64,000 nt of DNA, from NCBI GenBank assembly GCA_001247695.2, contig LGRX02028734.1:1-64000 (forward strand), given 5' to 3'. A model generated the notes under the pieces. It had not been told where the DNA came from and made no database searches. It saw nothing but the letters and a program-made list of their open reading frames with translations. The position numbers and the translations under genes were made by a program. Of this stretch, positions 33,201 to 45,200 are shown in pieces. Every line of letters starts with the position of its first letter. Position 1 is the stretch's first letter. Source of the DNA: Cymbomonas tetramitiformis. Lineage: Eukaryota; Chlorophyta; Pyramimonadophyceae; Pyramimonadales; Pyramimonadaceae.

Positions 33201-36200
33201 TGCAAGAAATGTGGCGATACGGTCACACGCCCAACACATGGAAGGAGGGGCATTTCTATTTCCACCACAAGAAGAATGAAGTCACCAAACACAGCAACTA
33301 CAGACCAATTGCGCTGCTGGATTGCCTCTTCAAACTGTACACAACCATACTCACGAAGCTACTGGTCAATTTTTGTGAAATTAACGGACTGCTGTCACAG
33401 GCACAGGAGGGTTCAAGGGAAAAACACAACACACTGAGACAGCTGACAAGGGTAACGAATGTGATAGAGGATGCAAACGAGTCAGGACAGGAGTTACACG
33501 TAGCATATATAGACTTTGAGAATGCATATTGGTCCGTGGACCATGGAAAGCTAATATACACCATGCGATACTTGGGGGTTCCGAAACACATGGTAAGGGC
33601 AATAAGCAACATAATAGGCGAGGAGGACAAAGGGGAGCCCTTGCGCATGGCGGCGAAGGTTGGGAAACACATTTCGGACAAGTTTGAAATAAAAAGAGGG
33701 ATACTGCAGGGGGACAGCATGAGCCCGTTACTGTTCATACTATACATGGAACCCCTCATAAGATGGCTGGAGGTGGGAGAACACGGTTATAAATACAAAT
33801 ATACAACAGATGAAGATACGGCGGGACCACTACTGACAACCTCAGGAACGTTTGTGGACGACCTCATGCTAGCCGCAAGCAAGGCGGCGGGAATGCAAAC
33901 ACAACTTGACAAGCATATGGACAACGGAGTGGGACAAAAGTCAACCCGAACAAGTCGGAAGTAACGGGAGTAAAAGAAGGGGACCAACCAATACACAGAC
34001 CAATACATGCAAAACTCAAGTATGGGCAAAGCCACCTCACGGTCACAGACCCGAGAAAGTCATACAAATACCTTGGAATCACCATGCAAAAATTGTGTGA
34101 TTGTGTGATTGTGTGATTTTGAGATTTGTAAATTCACACGATAAAAATTTGAACCTCGGCTGTCATCGATGACAACCAAGGAAGACACGGTTACATTCAT
34201 GATTTGTTCACTTTTTTCAGAATACTAAATGTAGAATGTGACTAGGTAAAAAACCAAAATTGGATATTTTTTCGAAATATGCAATATGCTTAAACTTGAT
34301 GCTGTAAAAAAAAACTAGAATACAAGGTTTCATGTTTTCCGCGCCTCCCTGAGCTTTACTTGCCCGTTATTTTCAATAGTAATGACCGACTCTGATGACG
34401 AGGTAGCCACACCGCAGGTGAAACGGTCAAAAGTCGAAAAACGACGGCGCGTTGGGCGTATAAATAGAAGAAATTATAACAAAAATCAGAAGCTGCTACG
34501 CTGGAAGGTGGCAGCGTTGCAATGTTGCCAGCAGAAAGCTGCTAAAAAAAGCGACAAAGCCAAACACTTCAAAATGAAAGTTTCAACACAAAAGAAAACT
34601 TTCCAGCCTGCCGAAGGTTGGAGTTGAAGTTTGTAAATATAATGAAAGCGAAATATTAACTTTGCCGCCCGCAGAGAAACGTTTGTGCAACCAGGTGATA
34701 CTGATTATGAGATAAGGAATTAGTATCCGGTTGCGCCGCGGTTCGTTGCGCGCTTCTTGCTTGCGTTGAAGAGTTTGCGTAACTAGCAGATGCTAATGAG
34801 CTCGGGAATTAGCATCTTACCGCGCAGCTTTTCATTGCGTGCTCATTATGAAGACTTTGACAATTTAATATTAACGTAGACGCGGCGTAATTGGAGACAG
34901 TTATTGCCGTACTCTTTGACGTGAAAATAACTCCATGGGAAAGAAACGTCTGTCAAGCGTGACAAACAGTTCCGCAATCTTTCTAAAGACAGCGGAAAGT
35001 CTGTCCTCGATGACGTGAACTTTCGCCATCGATGACGTGAACTTTTGCCATCGATGACAAAGCAAGGTGAAAGTCTTCTCTGTACTTGGTAAAATATTTT
35101 TGGTGACTAAAAAGTCCGTCACCGATGACGGAAAGCCGGACTACCGATATATCTACCGCGTAAAACAAAGCTTAATTGTTTTTCAGTCATCGATGACGGA
35201 CTTTTTGTCATCGACGACAGACTTTCCGCGGCCCTTTTTAAATCAACGGAACTTTTCGTCACCGATGACGGACGTTTTTTTCCGATTGGTTACTTTGACG
35301 TCACAAACCTCGACAGTTCACGTTTCTAATGAAGCAGCATGCTAGTTATATACCCGTCAATGTTCTTACGTTGAAAACGCAGCAAACCGCGCGACGCAGT
35401 CGGATCCTGAATCCCGTGTTTATTAACTTCAACTTTTTGCGCAGACTTCTTAGTGCGTGTGGCGCATTAGACAAAAGACTTCTCCTTTTAGAAGTATTAC
35501 ATGATGAAAGTTGTTCAAACTCCATCTTTGAAATAAGCACGCAAATAGGCCGCGTCGCAATCGGATACTAATTTGTTAGTACTTCATTAGTATTATTAGC
35601 TAACTGCATGGAAGTTTTAATGTGTGCGGCGTAAGTAACACTGTGACAGGCCAAATAGCACAGATTCTTAAAGGCTCAGTCTTGAAAGATTGGAAGATGA
35701 GAACGAATCGTCTTGTTAACTTTTTAATCTTTCAGAATTGGACTTGTCACAGACAAAATTGGACTTGTGACAGACAACGTTGCGTTGAAGACTTTGATAT
35801 ATATTGCTTTGTTTTTGACAGTGGTGTTGCATGGTGGTGTTGAATAGAGTCGGGGCTGAGACTTTTGGTGGTGCGGGAGTCGAGGCTGACACGTTTGGTG
35901 GTGTTAGATTGGGGGTGAGACTTTTGGTGGTGTTGGAGTCGGGGCTGAGGCGTGTGGTGGTCTTGCATGGTGGTGTTGAATAGAGTCGGGGCTGAGACAC
36001 ATGGTGGTGCGGGAGTCGGGGCTGAGGCGTGTGGTAGTGTTGGAGTCGGGAGGGGGGCGCATGGTGGTGTTGGAGTCAGGGCTAAGGCGTGTGGCGGTCA
36101 TGCATGGTGATTTTCTACGGCGTAATCTTAAGAATATGGCATACGTCACGAAAATAGTTATTTTCATTTTTTTTACACTGTGACATCCTATTTAGTCATC

Positions 36201-39200
36201 GATGACATCCTGGCATTAAACAATAATGAAACGCCAAAATTTCTAAAAATTTAACTAGGACGACAGTGATTCTTTTCACTACATCAAACAGTGAATATAT
36301 AATCTTTCAAAAAACCGACCACAAATCGAAAATATTTCTGGTTCCTTGGTATTTGTCATCGATGACAGCCGAGGTACAAACCATTTTTTTACCGTGTGAA
36401 CTTATAAATCTCAAAATCACACAATCACACAATCACACAATTTCTGGCACGTCCCTTGGAATGCACCTGAACGTGGTAGGGTGCTGGAACAAGCAGAAGC
36501 AGGTGTCCCTGGAGGCCATGAAAGACCGAATAGAAGCCCTGCTACGAACACCATTGACGCCGGAACAGAAGGAATACTCACTTAATACAGCAATTCTCGG
36601 GAAGCTCAGATACGGAATACACCTGGGAATATATACAATAGGGGAGATGGAGGACATAGAAAACAAAAGGGGAGGGGTGTTGAAAAGAATATGGGGACTA
36701 CCGAGGCAGGGCACACCGAACGTCTTTGTGACAGAAGACAAGCTGAACTATGGACTAGGAGTGCAAACCACACGAGCGGTCTATGTGCAAGAGATATACT
36801 CAGGGCTGAAGGAGGTTGTACAAAGCGAGGAATATAAAGGAACACACATAACAAAAAGTAACAGAGAGAACAACCTACGAACGAGATGCAGACAGTCCCA
36901 CCTCAGCATGTCCACAGGAGGGCTGCTCGAATACCACTTCCGGAAAAGAGGGTATGAAACAGACAGAACGAAACTCAGATATGGACACCAAACAAAAACC
37001 AACACATTAAGAAAACTGAACGCCATACAGGAATACGGAATGCACCCGCATGGGGTGGAGACACACCTCAGGGAACTGGCAAAACCCAGGCATCCCATAA
37101 TGGAACAGCTCAGCAAAGCAGGAAGAAACCTCACGAATGCGGAGATGGAGGGAACAAACAGAATGAACAAATATATGAGGAAAATGGACAGGGAATACAG
37201 GGACGAAACACAGGAACCACAGCCGAAAGGCAGAATAGGAACGGTGAAGGTTCCAGAAGAAACCAAAGACAAAAAAGCAACCAAACATATTAATTTCACG
37301 AAAATGCTAGCCCTGTTCCATGCGTACCCTGATTTGAGCCTCCTCACCACCTCGGATGGGAAAACGGCATTGCCGATAACAATGATAGGAGGTGACAAGA
37401 TATACACAGAAAACCACAAGAAAAAAATAAAGGATGGTATGATGCACCTATACACCTTCATATGCGAATACCAACCTGAGCACATTCACAACTAGGAGCA
37501 CATTGGACACACCCAGCCCACAGAAAGCTTAAGAGTGAATACGTGCAAAGCCACAAAAATGGACCAATACAAAACCACACAGTGAATATAAGCACCCTAC
37601 GCAGGGTAGAAGGGGGAAAATGGCCACAAGAAATATGCAGACTCCACAATGAAGGCAAAACAGTGAGAGAAATACTGAGATCGCTCTCGCCACATGCACT
37701 GGCAGGAACACCAAAACACTTTCAACTAACGGGAATACAATGGACAGAGGAGGAATGCAAACATATAGGTATAGATGTGGAGGATGAAGGGGAGGAGGTG
37801 AAAACCACGACAGCCAAAATGGTGAAGAGGGAAGAAAAGAATAACACAAAGGAAAAGTGGGTGAATGTAGAAGACCCGACGGCCCGGGAAATGGAGGAAA
37901 GAACTATGGAACACAAACACATATGGGTCGTACGACTACTCACGAGAAGGCAATGCCTAATAAACCCGGAGGAACCGGACACCAAAATGACACAATACAA
38001 GGTACTATGGGAAGGAGTCATGCAGGAAACATGGAGCGAGGAGGAAACAATAAGACACTACATGACTGAAACAGGGGCATTGGCGCAACAAGCATGGGAG
38101 GCACTCAAACAGGAAATGTGGAACAGGAATACGGAAACGGAGAAAAGTCAGGGCCACAGGGAACAGCTGGCAGGAAGACCAAGGAATACGCACTAGCACT
38201 GGCCAAAAGTCACGCAACTCACAGGCAACACAAAAGAATGCAACCCAGACCAGGACATAAGGAGGGAGGAAAGCGGCACAAGGATAAGAATGGAGAACGG
38301 AATAGCGTACTGCTATGAACAAAGCGGGAGCCTAATAGGGATAATATGGGAAAGCAAATTGAAAAACCTCTACAACAGATACATGGCAACGATGGGGGAT
38401 ACACAGCATGCTGAACTCACAAAAGAACAGATAACGAGAAGACAAAACCTGGAAACAACACATAACATAAGGGTGGAAGGGTTTGAAAACAAAATAGCAC
38501 TACTCCTGAGGAGATACTCGAGCAAAGAACAGCTCAATATAAGAAGGAAACACCTCCAAAACCACTGAACACTCCCAGGAGAACTGATGGAGGCCACGAG
38601 ACAAGGACTAGGAACTGACACAGAGGTGTTTGCCTCCCCTCTCAACGTACACATAAACACGAGGAAGTACTACTCCAGATACTCGAGAGACATGGTATTT
38701 GGGGCGGAAGGGTCAGCATGGGAAGCGGACTGGCAACTTCTCGGGGCATACCAAGTCAACCCGGAATACACAGCGGAAGACCTGCACAAGGCACTAGAAA
38801 AAGCAGTAGCAGCGACGGACAACACAGAATCGGTAATGGGGGTAGGGATATACCCGGTATATGCCAAAAGCCCATACAGGAAGATACTAAACAAACACCA
38901 GGGATACACAGTACATGAGCTACCACGAATAAAGGAAGGACAATTCACGTTTGTACCGCCGGACCACTGGATGGGAGGCGAACACCAAAAACCAAGCCAA
39001 TGAATTGGGACCTGATGATTCTGATAGTGGCCAACCCAGAAGGATGGGCAAAACATGCAGGGAACCCACCCAACGTGTGCCAATGCTATAGTGAGGCACT
39101 AAAGACATGCCCACACGTAAGGTCAAAACCACAGCACTACTGGAATTCAAGGACAGGCGAGACAACCCACATGCCGGAAAGTATAAGGAGCTGCATGACA

Positions 39201-42200
39201 AAACCGACGGAATACTCACGGCGGACTGCATAATGGATGTCAGCCCATGGGGGGAATACGAACTACCAGTGGTAGGAATAACAGAAGAGGGCGACATACA
39301 AAACGCAATACAAAACTGGGGAGACCGCATACACAGATGGGAGTGGCCAACCAAAAGAGTAGTACAGCAGGCCGACAGAACATGGGACGTGGAAAGAATG
39401 ATAAAGGATGCAATAGACAGCTGGGGGAGGCACTTCCCACGAGTCAGGCAACCAAGAGGAGAACGCAGAATACAAAAGGAGTATGTTCCGGGAAAATGGA
39501 CAAGGTACTGGAGACAAAAATACCTACCAACAAAGGGGAACCAAAACAACCAAAACTACTGGAAAAGTCACAACAAACACTACCCGCAGCCACACAGGGC
39601 ACATAAACCAAAGGAGATGGTATACACGGACGGCAGCAGAAGACAGATAAAAAATGAAAAAGGACAAAAAGAGGAAAGCACGGGAGCAAGGGTATGGGAC
39701 CCCAGAAGGGGAAGGAAGGAGGAATATATGGCGAAATGGCAGGGACAGGAACAAACAGTGAACAAAGCTGAACTCATGGCAGTACTCATGGCACTGCAAT
39801 TGGAAACCAATACAATGGAGTGGAAGATGCATGTATGCACGGATAGCCTCAACTCCCTCTACCAAATACATAACATATATAACAGATCACACACCATGGA
39901 AAGGCACAAACACAGGGACCTGCTGCACAAGATAATGAAAGACTAAACACCAAAGGAACGGAGTGATAATACACAAAGTCAAAGCCCATGTGGGAATTGC
40001 AGGCAATGAGGAAGCAGACAGGGTAGCGAGAGCGGCCTGCGAAAAAGGGGAACAAAGGGAACCATACGACAACAAAACGGCGATAACACTAAAAGTGATA
40101 TTAAAACGAGAAGAAAACGACAACAAAGAGATAAAGGGGAAGAGAGGAGGGTATGAAGAAGTCGAGAAACAGGTCAGGTCACAAAAGAGACAAAAGAACG
40201 ATAGGATGCAGAAGCTGAACAGGAAACTGGAAGGAGACCCAAAAAAATGGGGACAGAATGGGAACCAGAAACACCAAAAAGACAGGGAGGCAGAAGGGAA
40301 TGGGAAGAGGAAAAAGGGGGAGGAACAGGAGGAGCCCACGAACATGACAGAGGAAGAGCTACAGGAAATGATGACAGATATGCAGGAGAGAGAAGAAGAA
40401 ACAGTGGAAGGGAAAGGGAAGGGAAACGAAGGCATGGAATGGTGGGAAAGTGAGGAATGGGATACATAAATATACAAGGGAAAACACGAAGAACAGACGG
40501 AGGAGCAAATACAACAACACAAGAACATGAGACACACAAAAAAAGAAAAGAAAGACAGGAGAGGGAGCACACAAGGGTGAAGAGGATAAGGATAGCAGAA
40601 AAGGAACAACCGGAAGAATACATGACACACCTGATAGGAGATACGGCGATACACGACATATCGAACGGATTCTGGAAAACAAGGAACCAACAAGAAATAA
40701 GAACCATACTAAAGAGCAGATACAAGGTATTACCGGCGAGGAAGTATGTCAAAGCGGAGCGACGCAACAAGGGGCATAGGTGCCCTCCGTGCAGACAAAA
40801 CTACCAGGTCTATGCCAAGGGATGCCTAATAAAACCCGCACACGTACTAGGGGGATGCGAGCAAGCAGAGATGAGGAAGATGTACATAAAAAGGGCAGAT
40901 GACACAACAAGGGCAATAGCGGAAGCGCTCAAAAAGGGGAGAAAAGGGGGATGCATAATAAAAACACATGCAGGGAAAAAGGGAGCAAAAGAAAAAGTGG
41001 GAAGCCCAAAAATGGGATACATACTGGAAAGGGGACAATGCAGAATAGATGGCAGAAACAACCCTGGGTCAGCACACGGGAAGGACAACATACCACACTA
41101 TGTAGACATAGTGATGGTAGAAGGACTGGAACACAAAAAGATAACATACCAGTACACAAAACAGCAGGCGAGGAAGGAGGTAACACATGTGCACGTGATA
41201 GAAGTCACACACACAAAGGACATGGAATGGGAAACGGCACTAAAAAGGAAGTTTGAAAAGTACACACCACTGGTAAAACTCCTGAAAGAAGAGGAATTCA
41301 AAGCCACACTACATGTGATAGCGATAGGGCACACAGGAACAATATATGAGCACACCAGAAGGATAATGGGAAAACACATGGGCTTCAACAGACAAGAGGC
41401 CAAAACGCTGATTAACAAGATACATAGTATAACGACGGGATATGCAACAAGCATATACAGATTATACAGACGAATAACGGATAGAGCACCAGATTAAAAA
41501 ATAAAAAGAGGGCTAGGCTCCCTCTATAATAACAGCCACACAACCTGAAAAGGTTGTCTTATTTATTTATTTGTTTATGGCGGAATCCCACCAAGCACAT
41601 AGGTCATGGCGGAAACCCACCAAGCACATAGTTCATGGCCGAAACCCACCAAGCACATAGTTCATGGCCGAAACCCACAAAGCACATAGGTCATGGCCGA
41701 AACCCACCAAGCACATAGGCCATGGCCGAAACCCACAAAGCACATAGGTCATGGCCGAAACCCACCAAGCACATAGTTCATGCCGGAAACCCACCAAGCA
41801 CATAGTTCATGGCGGAAACCCACAAAGCACAAGTTCATGGCCGAAACCCACAAAGCACGAAGTTCATAGCCGAAACCCACCAAGCACATAGGTCATGGCG
41901 GACACCCACAAAGCACATAGGTCATGGCGGAAACCCACCAAGCACATAGTTCATGGCAGAAACCCTCCAAAGCACATAGGTCATGGCGGACACCCACAAA
42001 TCACATAGTTCATGGCGGAAATCCACAAAGCACATTGTTCATGGCCGAAACCTCCAAAGCACATAGGTCATGGCGGACACCCACAAAGCACATAGTTCGT
42101 GGCGGAAACCCACCAAGCACATAGGTCTAGCGCAATCCCGCCAAGCACATAGGTCAAGGCGGAAACCCACCAAGCACATAGGTCATGGCGGAAACCCACA

Positions 42201-45200
42201 AAGCGCATAGTTCATGGCGGAAAAGCATAAAGCCCACTTCTTCCCTGCTAGAAGAGGAAAGGGCGACGGCCGCCTAAAGGTCTGCCGCCTTGTGCTTTTA
42301 AACTGTGAATTATGCGAGCAAGCCGAGTGACCGCACCTGATAGGTGCCGGCAGGGCACGTTGTGCATGACATGGCACCCTCTTTAGAGCTCATGCTTCCC
42401 TGGTTCAATCAGAGATCCGCTCTCCCACACCACACAACATTTGATGTGAGTAAGATATCTGTGTCACGGAAAGCGGCTCAACTTCCACTGCGCTAGCAAA
42501 GCAGTCTATCGCGCCCAGCACCTCCAAGCTGTCCAATCGCGGATTCCTTGCTCCTTGCTCTTTTTCTCACCACGCATCTCCTCAAATGGGACATTTTATG
42601 AAAGACCCTTCCACCGCTTCGCCGCTTGTGGTTTCTCACGTACCTTATGGCACTGAATGCAGCGAGTCTGCCCTTCCAGTGGCTGGCTCCAGCCAACTGC
42701 ACAGGGCGTACACTCGTTCTTGGAGCCATCGATGTAAGTCCCAGCCGGGCATGTTCTGTCACATGGAGCAACCCCACACGGCAGCCACCAAATGCTCGCA
42801 TTCGCACACGTGGCATGTCGCCCCGCACCCTCTGAAACGATGCCCACTGCCAACTTTCTCAGATCAGTACTATAGGATGGCGTGGGCAATGGTGATGCAG
42901 ACGTGTGTCGTAGTCACAGGGGCGCACTGGCTATCAGCCATCTCTCCACTCGTCGTCCCTCCGCCCCAATCACATTATGCCCCTCCTTCCCAACAAATGA
43001 CAGCGACCTCCTTAATGTGTCAGGGTTTGTAGACACTCACTCCGGCCGACCTGCACCAAAAGCTAATGTTGGAGCTACTTGGCATCAAAGGATCACAATA
43101 CAATACTACTGATAGACAAGGGCAAACAACAAAACACTGAGAGGCAATCATGCCCCAACAAGAAATAATACCGCAGATAATTCACACCACAAGCTCAGCA
43201 ATCAGCGACGCAGGAGTAAGTACCGGCATGCATTGGCCTGATGATCACCAACTTGACCAGGTCCACACACCACGCATTCCTCATCCACCAGGAGACCGGT
43301 ACACACCTGATCAACAAGATCATCGCGTCACTGCCGCCTCTACATTCAAGACAAGGATATCAAGGAGCAGGAGTCCTCCCCGGATCACCTCACAGCTGCC
43401 TGCAACAAGATTCAATGCAAGGGACAATAGAGAAATGCAGAAAGGTAGAGGCGACACCAGTTACGTACATAGCAACTGAGGCCATCATCAGATAGAAGCT
43501 CTCCTGGATAACATGCCCTGAGAGTAACGGTGAAGAAAGCAGAAACTGTTGTCCCATAGCTGTTCACCACGATCAGCTCCATGATGTTGGTACTGTTCGG
43601 CTTCCCAATCATCGCCATCGCTTCAAACCTGCATCGTGCCCCTCAATGCAACCCCAATCATCGCCATTGCTTTAAACGTGCATCGTGTGCTCCAATGCAA
43701 CCCACAAGCATCGAAATCGCTTCAAACCTGCATCGTGCCCCTCAATCAAACCCTTAGCCCGCTTTCCTGAGTGCAGACAATATTAAGTACCCAAAGATAT
43801 CAGTCCCACTACCTTGTGTGCAGGACTCCTGGTGTCTCCATGGCTCAGCAATACTCCATCTTCCCATCACAGCTCAGCAATACTCCAATTATTTCCATGG
43901 CCGAGCATAGCTCCTCTTCCCATCACACCTCAGAAATACTCCAATTATGTCCATGCCCGAGCATAGCTCCTCTTCCCATCACTCCTCAGCAATACTCCAA
44001 TTATTTCCATGACCGAGCATAGCTCCTCTTCCCATCACTCCTCAGCAATACTCCAATTATTTCCATGACCGAGCATAGCTCCTCTTCCCATCACTCCTCA
44101 GCAATACTCCGATTATTTCCATGACCGAGCATAGCTCCTCTTCTCATCACTCCTCAGCAATACTCCAATTATTTCTATGACCGAGCATAGCTCCTCTTCT
44201 CATTACTCCTCAGCAATACTCCAATTATTTCTATGGCCGAGCATAGCTCCTCTTCCCATCACAATACAGGTTATAATAGTACAGGTTTTAATAGTAACCT
44301 CATATGGATGTGATATGACCGCATCATAGGCTGAATCCAGCCTCCAAAGAATAAAAATCGCTTCAAAACCTGCATCGCGCACCCAAAATCGCAGCTCCCA
44401 GTCGTGGAAATCACTTCAGAACCTGCATCGTGCCCCTCAACGCAGCCCCCAAAGCATCAAACGCTGCAAAATCTGCATCGCGCCCCAAAATCGCAGCCCA
44501 AAATCATTGAAAATGCTGGGAAACCTGCAATGCGCCCTCAACGCAGCCCCATGGCACCGAAATCGCCAAAACCTGCATCGCGCCCCATCGCAGCCCCCAA
44601 GCATCAAATTGCTTCAAACCTGCATCGCGCTCTCAACGCAGCCTCCCAATCATCGAAATCGCTTCAAAACCTGCATCGCGCCCCTCAACGCAGCACCCAC
44701 AGCAGCGAAATCGCTTCAAAATCTGCATTGTGTCGCTCAACCCAGACCCCAGAGCATCGAAATCGCTTCAAAACCTGCATCGCACCCCTCAATGGAACCC
44801 TCAGCCTACATTTCTGAGTGCAGCCGATATGGAGCACCCAAAGGTATCAGTCCCACCACCTTATGTGACACTTTTTTCGATTTCAAGTATGGCATGACCA
44901 TCTTTCAGGACTGCTGCATGGGAAGACATTTAGGGCACATGGTTGATGAGGTTGAAGGAAGGACCTGGCAACTCCGGCATTAAACCGAGTGTTCCCAATC
45001 TGAACAGCTGTGCGCGGATCAGCACAGCTCACACACCCAATGCTTAACTTCTCATACATATCTGTGTTTGTTAAGTTTAGCACATCTGTTCCAACAGCAA
45101 TCCATGAAGGAAAATAATCTCCACTGGCCATGTTGAACTCCTGCAAGACAACATACCAAAACCCATCAGGTAAGGTCCGCTGTCATAGACTGACAGGTTC

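Larger units (their letters stand above)
34162..36366. promoter_or_regulatory. Dispersed 12-bp palindrome GTCATCGATGAC
   Basis: Exact copies at 34162-34173 (left TIR), 35186-35197, 36195-36206 and 36355-36366 (right TIR). Near-matches occur at about 35003, 35025, 35048, 35118, 35207 and 35258, all with the core CGATGAC or CGACGAC. Ten sites in 2.2 kb, including both TIRs, suggest binding sites for a dimeric protein such as a transposase or host factor. Function is inference. Confidence 0.5.
34080..36453. mobile_element. Mutator-like non-autonomous DNA transposon nested in LINE copy 2
   Basis: Flanked by a 9-bp target duplication, CCTTGGAAT, at 34071-34079 and 36454-36462. Removing the element and one duplicate restores the LINE frame exactly (YKYLG-MHLNV, as in copy 1 YKYLGVHLN). 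Terminal inverted repeats of about 100 bp (34080-34184 and 36341-36453) share TTGTGTGATTGTGTGATTG and the word GTCATCGATGAC. A 9-bp duplication with long TIRs is the established Mutator pattern. No transposase is encoded. The element is AT-richer than the LINE around it. Confidence 0.85.
31923..41576 (+). mobile_element. Dualen-like LINE copy 2, 5'-truncated, inserted in a minisatellite
   Basis: The element starts in the APE domain and runs through RT, chromodomain-like, PCIF1-like, RNase H and RLE modules to a 3' UTR with two hairpins and a TTTA-rich tail. 5' truncation and insertion between minisatellite units are typical of target-primed reverse transcription. No target duplication is recognisable in the repetitive target. 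It keeps the RT catalytic core that copy 1 lacks. A 2374-bp DNA transposon (34080-36453) splits it just after the RT motifs. Several stops and frameshifts make it inactive. Confidence 0.85.
31558..42643. other. 11-kb intron carrying minisatellite, LINE copy 2 and nested transposon
   Basis: The exons at either end join in phase 0 (CIQCHK-DEVGSTACRPC), which places the whole of LINE copy 2, its nested Mutator-like element and both minisatellite blocks in one intron. The LINE is antisense to the host gene. 42231-42643 has no other feature. Confidence 0.7.

Noticed and set aside
31741..42230. A CRISPR-like array at 31.7 and 41.6-42.2 kb
   Set aside because: The 29-30-bp units are directly tandem with no spacers, in a eukaryotic intron; it is a minisatellite.
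44404..44983. Plus-strand repetitive frames near 44.4-45.0 kb
   Set aside because: They come from the ~50-bp intronic array, and the reverse strand there holds splice-site copies of the host gene.
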